A DNA stretch of 35,733 bases from CAZMOK01 sp964567785. GTDB lineage: Bacteria > Bacteroidota > Bacteroidia > Bacteroidales > JAGOPY01. Made by a program: the position numbers and the translations under genes. Position 1 is the first letter of the stretch, and the number at the start of each line of letters is the position of its first letter. The DNA lies in contig CAZMOK010000027.1 in assembly GCA_964567785.1 (NCBI GenBank), positions 1 to 35,733 of the forward strand. The letters run 5' to 3'. Shown in pieces: positions 24,037-31,480 of this stretch. Below the pieces are notes generated by a model. It worked only from the letters and a program-made list of their open reading frames with translations, searched no databases and was not told where the DNA came from.

Positions 24037-24045
24037 CTATCTTTG
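24037..24045 (+). promoter_or_regulatory. -7 box of the DUF3822-rsmD operon
   Basis: CTATCTTTG, starting three bases after the upstream stop. It overlaps the left arm of the inverted repeat at 24040-24080. Confidence 0.5.
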
Positions 24046-24080
24046 AATTGGCTTCGATTATAAGCCCTACAATTCAAAGA
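24040..24080 (+). promoter_or_regulatory. Inverted repeat overlapping the DUF3822 promoter and leader
   Basis: Perfect 11-bp arms TCTTTGAATTG (24040-24050) and CAATTCAAAGA (24070-24080), with an inner GCTT/AAGC pair. The right arm ends five bases before the GTG. A transcript from the -7 box would start near 24051 and lack the left arm, whereas read-through RNA from upstream would fold the full hairpin near the start codon. Confidence 0.55.
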
Positions 24081-24085
24081 CAGGA

Positions 24086-24961
24086 GTGACAAACAGGCAC
24101 ATCACAAAAAAAATTTTCCAAGATCCGGTATTGCAGAGAACCAGCCCGGCAGATCTTTCGGTTGTTTTTTACATCGGCTTAAACAACCTCAGGGTTGCGA
24201 TCAGGCAGAGAAGTGAAAATAAATTTATCGCACTGGCAAGATACCGTTCAGAAATTATTGAAGGGTTAAAGGAAAGTGAAACGCTTTCCATGCTGTTCAA
24301 AGAACTGACATCCGATGTACCTTTCATAAACCGGGCAGAAGAGAAAAAGGCCTTAATCGAAACAGGCTTTTACACACTTGTTCCTGACGGCCTGTTCAAG
24401 AAAAATTCAGGAAGTGCTTACCTGAGCTTCAACCATAAAACACCCACAGGCCTCAAGGTCCTCACCAATACCATTCAAAACAATGAGATCAGAAATGTTT
24501 ACGGTGCAGATAAGAAATACCTCGACCTGGTAAACCGCCTGGCAGGTTTTCCTGAAATGCTGCACCCGTGCACCGTTTTTTCAGAAAGTCACCTTGTAAG
24601 GTACCAAAGAAAAAATGAAGAAGGCAGGGTGTTCCTCGGAATCAGGCATCATTACCTGGATATCCTTTACCTTAAAAAGGATTCCATACAGTACCTGAAT
24701 TCATTTGAATGCAGGTCGAACGAGGATTTCGCCTATTTTGTCCTTTTTGCACTGGAGCAACTTGGCCTGAACCCTGAAATAGTTAAAGTAGGCCTTTCCG
24801 GGGAAATATCAGAAAATAATACTGTTTTCGATATCCTGAGTAAATTCATAAGGAATATTGAAATAATTTCACCCTACAGCGGTTTTTTATACAGTGAACA
24901 AATTGATCCCCTTGAGATACAGAGGAATTACCTGTTGTTCAATGCAGGATTATGCGGATAA
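24086..24961 (+). CDS. DUF3822 family protein
   Basis: A 291-residue protein of a Bacteroidota family found upstream of rsmD. The sequence has features reminiscent of the actin/ASKHA ATPase fold (an N-terminal LSVVFYIGLNNLRVA strand and a GLSGEISENN loop near 245), but no catalytic role is known. The start is GTG at 24086; the next in-frame ATG would remove about 48 residues. The last ten bases overlap the rsmD start, so translation is coupled. A role accessory to ribosome biogenesis is inference from this coupling. Confidence 0.8.
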   Translation: MTNRHITKKIFQDPVLQRTSPADLSVVFYIGLNNLRVAIRQRSENKFIALARYRSEIIEGLKESETLSMLFKELTSDVPFINRAEEKKALIETGFYTLVPDGLFKKNSGSAYLSFNHKTPTGLKVLTNTIQNNEIRNVYGADKKYLDLVNRLAGFPEMLHPCTVFSESHLVRYQRKNEEGRVFLGIRHHYLDILYLKKDSIQYLNSFECRSNEDFAYFVLFALEQLGLNPEIVKVGLSGEISENNTVFDILSKFIRNIEIISPYSGFLYSEQIDPLEIQRNYLLFNAGLCG

Positions 24962-25482
24962 TAAGAGGATCACATAAAGGAAGAAGAATAAGCCCGCCCG
25001 GCAACCTTCCGGTAAGGCCGACAACTGACCTGGCCAAGGAAAGCCTTTTCAACATCCTTGAGCAGGACTATTATTTTGACGAAGTGGAAGTGCTGGACCT
25101 TTTTGCCGGCACAGGCAGCATCTCATTTGAGTTTGCATCCCGTGGTGCAGTCAGGGTGGTCTCGGTGGATATTAATGTCAGGTGCCTAAACTTCATAAAG
25201 GAAACTGCCAAAAAATTCAGATTTGAAAAACTTCATATTGTACGGTCAAGTGTTTTGAATTTCATAAGGGTTTCATCCCGGAAATACGACCTTATCTTTG
25301 CCGACCCTCCTTACGATCTTGACAGGCTCGATGAAATGGTAGATCGCATTTTTGAAAAGGAACTTCTGAAACCCGGTGGGGTATTGATAGTGGAACATTC
25401 TGCAGACCGGGACTTTTCAGACCTTCCCCATTTCGACCGGAAAAGAAAATACGGCAGGGTAAATTTCAGTTTTTTCAGGTAA
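24952..25482 (+). CDS. rsmD: 16S rRNA (guanine-966-N2)-methyltransferase
   Basis: Methylates G966 of 16S rRNA during assembly of the small ribosomal subunit. It has 176 residues. It begins MRIIRGSHKGRRI, typical of RsmD. SAM-binding motif I is LDLFAGTGSISFE at 48-60, and the catalytic motif is ADPPY at 117-121. It overlaps the DUF3822 gene by ten bases. coaD, which follows rsmD in many other bacteria, is not next to it here. Confidence 0.95.
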   Translation: MRIIRGSHKGRRISPPGNLPVRPTTDLAKESLFNILEQDYYFDEVEVLDLFAGTGSISFEFASRGAVRVVSVDINVRCLNFIKETAKKFRFEKLHIVRSSVLNFIRVSSRKYDLIFADPPYDLDRLDEMVDRIFEKELLKPGGVLIVEHSADRDFSDLPHFDRKRKYGRVNFSFFR

Positions 25483-25488
25483 TCTTTA

Positions 25489-25523
25489 CAAAAAACAAAA
25501 GCCGGGCTTAAAAAAGACCCGGC
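25489..25523 (-). terminator. Intrinsic terminator of the DUF2795 gene / 26-29 kb operon
   Basis: On the minus strand GCCGGG (25523-25518) pairs with CCCGGC (25506-25501) around an 11-base loop, followed by TTTTGTTTTTT. The T-run lies only on the minus strand, so it serves the DUF2795 gene. It starts 23 bases after that stop. Confidence 0.85.
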
Positions 25524-25546
25524 CTCTTGTCTGATGCTTTTACGGA

Positions 25547-25768
25547 TTAATATTCGTCTTCGTGAAAGAAGAAATCCTCTTTTGTAGGATAATCAGGCCA
25601 GATGTCTTCAATACTCTCATACACCTCGCCTTCGTCTTCGATCTCCTTGAGGTTCTCTATTACCTCAGGGGGCGCACCGGATCTGATGCTCCAGTCTATC
25701 AACTCATCCTTGGTGGCGGGCCAGGGAGCATCTTCCAACTTCGAAGCAAGTTCTAACGTCCAATACAT
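25547..25768 (-). CDS. DUF2795 family small acidic protein
   Basis: A 73-residue acidic protein, recognisable by the ATKDELIDWSIRSGAPPEVIENL block (residues about 18-40), as in DUF2795. The C terminus is rich in Asp/Glu and aromatic residues. No function is known. It is the last gene before a strong terminator and also has its own full promoter at 25797-25826, so it is probably expressed at a higher level than the genes upstream. Confidence 0.85.
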   Translation of the reverse strand: MYWTLELASKLEDAPWPATKDELIDWSIRSGAPPEVIENLKEIEDEGEVYESIEDIWPDYPTKEDFFFHEDEY

Positions 25769-25796
25769 AGTATCAAATCTTAGCTCTGTTTTTTTG

Positions 25797-25826
25797 CAAA
25801 AATACTCGATTTTACCTAAAAGTCAA
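25797..25826 (-). promoter_or_regulatory. Promoter of the DUF2795 gene
   Basis: On the minus strand TTG (25826-25824), a 19-bp spacer and TATTTTTG (25804-25797) match the Bacteroidota promoter pattern at both elements. The leader is about 25-30 bases. Confidence 0.65.
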
Positions 25827-25853
25827 GTTATTTTTGAACTAAGTATTTACATA

Positions 25854-26417
25854 TTAAGTATTTGATTTCCAGGGTGTTTCAATCACATCCAAATCTTTGG
25901 CAACTTTTCGGGCCAGAACGAAAAAGTAATCTGAAAGACGATTGAGGTACCTTATACTCAAAGGATCAACAGGTTGAGCCTGAGAAAGTTTCAGCAAATT
26001 CCGTTCTGCCCTTCGGCAAACTGTCCGGGCTACGTGACAATAAGAAACAGCCGGATGACCACCGGGAAGTATGAATGACCTGAGTTCAGGCAGTTCCTCA
26101 TTCATTGTGTCTATCTCTTTTTCGAGCAGATGCACATCCTCTTGCTTCAGTTCCGGCAGTTTATAATTCAGCTCAACTCCGGGGTCTTTTGCAACAAGTG
26201 ATTCGAGTGTAAAAAGCTTTTCCTGTATTACTATTAATACTTCTTTATAATGCACATCTATATTCTGATCGCGCACCAGTCCTATGAATGATACCAATTC
26301 ATCTACTGTGCCATAGGCATCGATCCTGGGATGGAATTTAGGAACCCTTGTACCTCCGATGAGGGAGGTCTCTCCTTTATCACCGGTTTTTGTATATATT
26401 TTGAATTCTTCCGTCAT
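25854..26417 (-). CDS. Cob(I)alamin adenosyltransferase, PduO type
   Basis: Transfers adenosyl from ATP to reduced cobalamin to make coenzyme B12. It has 187 residues. The N-terminal ATP-binding segment YTKTGDKGETSLIGG (about 7-21) and the C-terminal RTVCRRAERNLLKL plus LNRLSDYFFVLAR blocks are diagnostic of the PduO/MMAB family. The ATG at 26417 was chosen over a TTG two codons upstream. It lies 54 bases after the ABC ATPase gene on the same strand. No cobalamin riboswitch or methylmalonyl-CoA mutase gene is in the window. Confidence 0.94.
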   Translation of the reverse strand: MTEEFKIYTKTGDKGETSLIGGTRVPKFHPRIDAYGTVDELVSFIGLVRDQNIDVHYKEVLIVIQEKLFTLESLVAKDPGVELNYKLPELKQEDVHLLEKEIDTMNEELPELRSFILPGGHPAVSYCHVARTVCRRAERNLLKLSQAQPVDPLSIRYLNRLSDYFFVLARKVAKDLDVIETPWKSNT

Positions 26418-26471
26418 CTGCAAACCTTGAAGGTATTGGGAGTAAACAAGGGCAGGGGAATAATGTTCACA

Positions 26472-27200
26472 CTATTTTGGTTCAGTCTTGTAATCAGCCA
26501 TTGTCATTATATCCTCATTCTTTTCATCAGATGCAATAGTACCGTCAATAAGCCTGATGATCCTGTGTGCGTGCCTGGCAATATCTTCTTCGTGCGTTAC
26601 AACTATAATGGTATTTCCTAACTTGTGTATCTCTTCAAGAAGGCCCATTATCTCAATGGAAGTCTTCGAATCGAGGTTTCCTGTTGGCTCGTCAGCCAGA
26701 ATAATGGACGGTTTGTTGACCAGGGCCCTTGCGGTGGCCACCCTCTGCCTCTGCCCTCCCGAAAGTTCATTCGGACGATGGTACATTCTGTCAGTAAGCC
26801 CCACACTTTCGACCACTTCATGTGCCCTTTCCAGCCGCTCTGACTTACTGTATCCGGCATAAATCAGTGGAAGCATAACATTCTCGAGTGCTGTCGACCG
26901 TGGCAAAAGATTGAAAGTCTGAAAAATAAAACCTATCTCTTTATTCCTGATCTCAGCTAGTTCATTGTCGTTCAGGCTACTGACATCTTTCTGGTTAAGA
27001 AAGTACTGACCGGATGTGGGTGTATCGAGACAGCCAATAATGTTCATAAGGGTCGACTTGCCTGATCCCGAAGGACCCATCAGGGCAACAAATTCATTGC
27101 GGTTGATGGTAGTTGTAATCGTCCGCAACGCTTTCACCACTTCGGTACCCACTTTATAATGCCTTTTCAGGTCAATTAGTTTTATTACTTCGTTGCTCAT
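26472..27200 (-). CDS. ABC transporter ATP-binding protein, MacB/LolD type
   Basis: A 242-residue ATPase. Walker A is GPSGSGKST (42-50), followed by Q-loop FIFQTFNLLP, signature LSGGQRQR (146 on), Walker B IILADEP (166-172) and a H-loop His near 203. These details match the MacB/LolD/FtsE-like group that works with lipoprotein-export or mechanotransmission permeases. No permease gene is adjacent, so its membrane partner must lie elsewhere. The ATG at 27200 was preferred to an upstream TTG (27224). It is 38 bases downstream of the methyltransferase. Confidence 0.92.
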   Translation of the reverse strand: MSNEVIKLIDLKRHYKVGTEVVKALRTITTTINRNEFVALMGPSGSGKSTLMNIIGCLDTPTSGQYFLNQKDVSSLNDNELAEIRNKEIGFIFQTFNLLPRSTALENVMLPLIYAGYSKSERLERAHEVVESVGLTDRMYHRPNELSGGQRQRVATARALVNKPSIILADEPTGNLDSKTSIEIMGLLEEIHKLGNTIIVVTHEEDIARHAHRIIRLIDGTIASDEKNEDIMTMADYKTEPK

Positions 27201-27238
27201 GTTATTCAATGCTTCCTTTAGCAAATGTAATCACATTA

Positions 27239-28024
27239 TCAATACCTTAATACAAAATGCTGTTTCGAGAGTCCCTTGTTCAGAAATATAAAGCCTTTAC
27301 TGAAAATATCTATACTGATCCTCACTTCAGGCTTTTTCCTGATTGTGTTCCAGGCTTCCGACATATCGCGCGACCAGTAAATATCATCAAAAACAAAAAC
27401 CGTATCATCAGATGAATATTCCAGCCCAAGTTCAAAATAGTTAATAGTTGGGCCGTACCTGTGATTACCATCTATAAAGTACAGACCTACCTCATTACCG
27501 GCAGAAAGGATCTCCGGAAGAGCGTCATCAAAATTTGCTGTCACGGTTTTTACATTGTTGATCTTCAATTCTTTTAAATTTTTTTCAGCCAGAGAAACAA
27601 GGGAAGGGCTTCCCTCAACGGTAATGACTTTGCCTTTGGGGTGACCCAGCGCAAGGGCTGCGGCCGACAAACCTGCTGCCGTACCCAACTCAATGGTCAA
27701 TCCGGGCCTGAAATACTTTGCTATGTTGTATAAAATACCCAGCTCACGGTCGCTGCTAATGGAAGACCTGATAAGTTTTCCCAGAACTACCTGGTAGGTA
27801 TTGCCATTTACGGATCCGGATCCAAGGTCAGTTTTACTGAACCGGGTCTTGTCATTCATAAGCTTTTTCCGCAGACTGAGCAAATTAGAGGGCTCCTTTG
27901 CTGAGTCCTTGTTCCTCAACACCTGCTCAATAAAAGAATAAACAAAGGGAGAATGGACTCTGTAGCGGGTATTCGCACGCCGCAGATAATCGAGATAAGC
28001 TGTTGCCCTGAACAAAGCGTCCAT
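27239..28024 (-). CDS. SAM-dependent methyltransferase (O-methyltransferase-like)
   Basis: A class I methyltransferase of 261 residues. The N-terminal 90 residues, with ANTRYRVHSPFVYSFIE, form a conserved cap seen in Bacteroidota homologues. The SAM motif is TIELGTAAGLSAAALALGH near 131. VEGSPSLVSLAEKNL follows, and GLYFIDGNHRYGPTINYFE near 181 resembles the metal-site region of catechol-type O-methyltransferases. The acceptor substrate is unknown. It starts three bases after the upstream gene's stop, so the two are tightly coupled. Confidence 0.85.
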   Translation of the reverse strand: MDALFRATAYLDYLRRANTRYRVHSPFVYSFIEQVLRNKDSAKEPSNLLSLRKKLMNDKTRFSKTDLGSGSVNGNTYQVVLGKLIRSSISSDRELGILYNIAKYFRPGLTIELGTAAGLSAAALALGHPKGKVITVEGSPSLVSLAEKNLKELKINNVKTVTANFDDALPEILSAGNEVGLYFIDGNHRYGPTINYFELGLEYSSDDTVFVFDDIYWSRDMSEAWNTIRKKPEVRISIDIFSKGFIFLNKGLSKQHFVLRY

Positions 28025-28027
28025 TGA

Positions 28028-29569
28028 TTATTCGAACTTCAGTTTGGAAAAATAAAAGATGGTCCTTTTATTCTTGTCGACCAGCGAATTATTCTTTATG
28101 CGCTGATAGCCATAGCAGATAAAGTTATTGTCGTACCACCTGGCCATATTATCATAGCCCGACTCCTGGATCTTGTCACCTTTGTAATACTTCTCCAGTT
28201 CGGTGTGTACCAATCCAGTAAGCGAATAATCCTTGTCGATGGCTTTATAGGTTACCTTGCCCCCTTCATTGAAAAACATGATCACATCGGTGCTGTCAGT
28301 TATGTAATCTACTTTCTTCTCAAGGTTGAAGGTGGAAATATTATAAATTTCCATACTGTTATCCCAATCAAGATCACCCTTCTCACCAAATGAAAGAACG
28401 ATCGCCGAAATGAACCTGTATCCTTCAAAAACCGTATATGTCTGTGGAATTGGCCTTCCCCAGTAATCATAGGTTATATCGCTCACTGTTTTAAAATCAG
28501 GATAATAGGATTCAAGCAGCAGGATATAGTTACCATTGAGCTTCTGGATATCATGCAGCAATAGTGAATAATTCAGTGAAAATTCAGAGCCCTCTTTCAT
28601 GCTTCTTCGCTGGACCCTGTAATATTCCTTTCTCGACAAACCTGTTTGAAGGTTATCAAGCTCAAGGAAATTATTGTATTTACTGAAACGCTGAACCTCA
28701 CCATCGAAACGTGCCATGAACATACCTGCTGCCTGGTCCTTGTCATAATCTTCGCTTCCCGGAATCCTTGCGGGAACAGTATTATAGGTCCCAATCACGA
28801 TGAGGTTGTTGGCAGTGTCCCTGAATGTCCTGGCCGTATTCGGATAACGTCCCTCACTACCCTCAACATCAGTAAGTTCGTACGACCCGACAATCTTTCC
28901 TTCGAGGTTGATGGTAAATACCACCAGTGCCATTTTCCTCTTGCTCACATAATTGCTAACTAATATATCAACTGTATTATCATATTCATTGTGCCTGATA
29001 TACTCGATCATGTTCTGATCGGTCACATTCAGTACGTTCTTCTGAAGATCACCATCACTAATATTGATCAGGTAGAGCTCCGCATCTTCCCTGTCGGCAT
29101 TTACTGCAGCGAAAGCTATATTATCCACAACAATAAACCCTGCAGCTTCAGCCTTGTTCGACATCTCGCCCTTTACAGTATTGAATTCAAATGTTTCGAG
29201 GTCAATGGAAATTATCGAAAAATTTTCAGGGGTAGATTTGACCTTTCTTGTGTTAAGAAAGAAGAGCACAAGCTTGTCTTCTTCAAGCTCATAGCCTGAA
29301 AACTCTGTCCCGAACAGGACCGGCACATCTTTCACCCATTGCTCTACAAGGTTTGTATCATACCATGTGAATTCCCACTTTTTATTCTCAACGTCCAGTA
29401 TTTCAATGGTTTCATAAACCAGCAATACACCGTGTTCTCCACAGGGCACCAGCTCATAGAGGTCACTTTCACGTTCAGCGGGTTTTTCAACACGCATTAC
29501 GCCGGTCTGGGGATACACCCCCCCAATGGTTAAAACAGAGAGTATCAAATATGTAAGAAGGCGCTTCAT
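28028..29569 (-). CDS. Exported protein of unknown function
   Basis: I do not recognise a named family. It is 513 residues with a signal peptide of about 20 residues (LILSVLTIGGVYPQ). The mature part has repeated short strands of the pattern LVLFFLNTRK, IAFAAVNADRE and LIVIGTYNT, suggesting a beta-propeller-like fold. It is the first gene of a minus-strand run continuing into the methyltransferase after three bases. No TAnnTTTG box was found in the 179 bases upstream. Confidence 0.75.
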   Translation of the reverse strand: MKRLLTYLILSVLTIGGVYPQTGVMRVEKPAERESDLYELVPCGEHGVLLVYETIEILDVENKKWEFTWYDTNLVEQWVKDVPVLFGTEFSGYELEEDKLVLFFLNTRKVKSTPENFSIISIDLETFEFNTVKGEMSNKAEAAGFIVVDNIAFAAVNADREDAELYLINISDGDLQKNVLNVTDQNMIEYIRHNEYDNTVDILVSNYVSKRKMALVVFTINLEGKIVGSYELTDVEGSEGRYPNTARTFRDTANNLIVIGTYNTVPARIPGSEDYDKDQAAGMFMARFDGEVQRFSKYNNFLELDNLQTGLSRKEYYRVQRRSMKEGSEFSLNYSLLLHDIQKLNGNYILLLESYYPDFKTVSDITYDYWGRPIPQTYTVFEGYRFISAIVLSFGEKGDLDWDNSMEIYNISTFNLEKKVDYITDSTDVIMFFNEGGKVTYKAIDKDYSLTGLVHTELEKYYKGDKIQESGYDNMARWYDNNFICYGYQRIKNNSLVDKNKRTIFYFSKLKFE

Positions 29570-29684
29570 AAAATCAAGTCAGTTATGTATGTCGGGCGCC
29601 TTAAGCTGAATATGCAACTATCAGGTGCTTACATATATAAAGACAGAATTAAGCTGTTTATTGTTCAGGATAAACAGGGTAAAT

Positions 29685-29712
29685 AGTATTTAGTGACTCG
29701 TGATTAGTGATG
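29685..29712. repeat. Degenerate heptanucleotide array (AGTGATT family)
   Basis: Four consecutive 7-bp units: AGTATTT, AGTGACT, CGTGATT, AGTGATG. The array lies just downstream of the T9SS protein gene. Its units match the reverse complement of the 2636-2663 array. Confidence 0.55.
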
Positions 29713-29748
29713 ATCATTCAAAAATAATCCTTATCACTACTTTTACCT

Positions 29749-31386
29749 TTACCTGTTTACCATAAACTTTTTGATGGTCTTTTTCGTTCCTTCCGGTGAA
29801 GTTATTTCAACCAGGTATAGTCCCTGCTCCGTTCCGGCCAGGCTGATCCTATCACCCGATCTGCCCTCTCCTTCCATGATCAGCTTTCCATCCACTGAAA
29901 GGATCTTATAGCTGAAATGTCCTTCACTGGTAGATATTATAATATGATCATCAGCAGGATTAGGGAAAAGTTCAGCCTGGAGCAATTCAACACTCTCATT
30001 GATACCAACACCTCCTGTACCGGTTACCATCACATCATCAACCTCCCATGTGGCAGCACCTGAAGTTGTTGAAGTATATTTGAAAGCAACGTAAACGGAT
30101 CCCGTATAATCCGAAAGGTCAATCTGACCTGAAGAGGTCCATTCCCAGCTTCCTGTCGACAGGGTAGCAGCAAGGTCATCCCACTGGGCGCTGTTTGGAT
30201 CACCTCCACTGTATTCGTTTGACACCTTGATCTCGAGTGTTGGCCCATCATAATTTGTTGCAGTCCAGAATTCCAGTGTTTCACCTTCGAACAAATCGAA
30301 ATTCATGGGTGGAGAAACCAGCCAGTCTTCGTTTTCATTTGCTCCTCCTGAATACCCACTCATAGCGGCACAGGGTGTATTATCAAGTCCGAAAGTGTTA
30401 TCATTTTCCCAAACTTCACTACCGGTAACAGAAATGGTTGACCAGTCTTCGAAATCGGTATTGAAGTCGATGAACTCAATTATCTCAATGTCGGCGGTTG
30501 TGGCATTCGTTGCCGGAGCTGTGCCATCTGTCTTGTAGTCCACGCTTGGTCCGCCATTGGTATAGGGATAGATCTCAAAATAATATGTAGTAAGGCCCAT
30601 AAGATTTGTGAAGGATGCTTCCTCGTTACCCTGAGTAATATTCAGGGCAGCACTTCCATCCGAAAGGTCTTCATCATCGGAAACAAAATTCCCGTCGGTG
30701 GGGGCTACGATATTATCCTCGTCACTGGCAAGGACAAGATATGCTCCGGGGGGTTGTGCACCAGTGGCATCTGTCCAGCTCAGGTTGATGGTCAACCCAT
30801 TTACCTCTGCCTGGAAATCTGTGGGATAATTGGTTGGTTCAGGAAGCACTCCACCTGATGAAAAGGAAAAATCATCATAATAGACAGATCCTCCGGTATT
30901 GCCATCCTGGTTGTAAACCCTGACCTCGAACCTGAATGCATCGGCTCCTGAGGGAGCAGTAAGCTCAGTTTCCCAGAGCTGCCAGTCAGGATTATCATCG
31001 GAATAGACAGTTGGCCTGAGTATATCAGCATTGTCGTCGAGTGTACTTCCTCCGCTCAGCCAGTAAGACCAGATGCGCGTTTTGGCAGATGGATCGTTGT
31101 CAAGGTAATTGTAGGAAATTGAATAAGTAGTTCCCGGCACAACACCTTCAACAACCTGCTGGAAGTCCTTGGTACTGCTTGCCGATTCATGTCTTGCCGA
31201 GTTCGCTCCATTGAGAAAGATCGTAGTTTCCTGGTGAATATTCTCGGCTTTATCCCAACCTTCAGGATTGGTGGTTGAAGGCCAGCTTTCCAGGTCGCCG
31301 TTCTGCATCAAGTTCTGGCCTAACACAAAAGAGGGCACGGACAATATAATAATTAACGAAAAAAATGAAAGTAGAAGATGTTTCAT
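29749..31386 (-). CDS. T9SS-secreted multidomain adhesin-like protein
   Basis: A 545-residue surface or secreted protein. Residues 1-24 are the signal peptide (ending VLGQ). Residues 25-180 look like a galactose-binding/CBM-type jelly roll (NGDLESWPS ... SVYYDDFSF). A fibronectin type III-like domain covers about 185-290. A choice-of-anchor J/cleaved-adhesin domain covers about 300-455, with DWLVSPPMNFD and ATWEVDDVMV. The C-terminal 75 residues are the type A sorting domain (LFPNPADDH ... GLYLVEI). ATG 31386 was preferred to 31419, which would precede the signal peptide. No catalytic domain is seen. Ligand unknown. Confidence 0.88.
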   Translation of the reverse strand: MKHLLLSFFSLIIILSVPSFVLGQNLMQNGDLESWPSTTNPEGWDKAENIHQETTIFLNGANSARHESASSTKDFQQVVEGVVPGTTYSISYNYLDNDPSAKTRIWSYWLSGGSTLDDNADILRPTVYSDDNPDWQLWETELTAPSGADAFRFEVRVYNQDGNTGGSVYYDDFSFSSGGVLPEPTNYPTDFQAEVNGLTINLSWTDATGAQPPGAYLVLASDEDNIVAPTDGNFVSDDEDLSDGSAALNITQGNEEASFTNLMGLTTYYFEIYPYTNGGPSVDYKTDGTAPATNATTADIEIIEFIDFNTDFEDWSTISVTGSEVWENDNTFGLDNTPCAAMSGYSGGANENEDWLVSPPMNFDLFEGETLEFWTATNYDGPTLEIKVSNEYSGGDPNSAQWDDLAATLSTGSWEWTSSGQIDLSDYTGSVYVAFKYTSTTSGAATWEVDDVMVTGTGGVGINESVELLQAELFPNPADDHIIISTSEGHFSYKILSVDGKLIMEGEGRSGDRISLAGTEQGLYLVEITSPEGTKKTIKKFMVNR

Positions 31387-31416
31387 AATGGTATGTTTTT
31401 TTAGGGTTGCTGAGTA

Positions 31417-31424
31417 CAAATATA
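31417..31424 (-). promoter_or_regulatory. -7 box of the T9SS protein gene
   Basis: TATATTTG on the minus strand, 30 bases before the ATG. Its first T is the last base of the T-run of the dnaK terminator, so terminator and promoter abut. Confidence 0.5.
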
Positions 31425-31455
31425 AAAAAGGCTGCCCCTAATTGGGACAGCCTTT
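31424..31455 (-). terminator. Intrinsic terminator of dnaK
   Basis: On the minus strand AAAGGCTG (31455-31448) pairs with CAGCCTTT (31434-31427), extended by a T-G wobble and CCC/GGG around an AATTA loop. Six T follow. It lies 25 bases after the dnaK stop. Confidence 0.85.
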
Positions 31456-31480
31456 AACAAATATTAATATTAAACAGTTA

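Noticed and set aside
25769..26471. Cobalamin riboswitch near the adenosyltransferase gene
   Set aside because: No B12-box-like sequence or extended structured leader is visible. The gene follows its neighbour by 54 bases.
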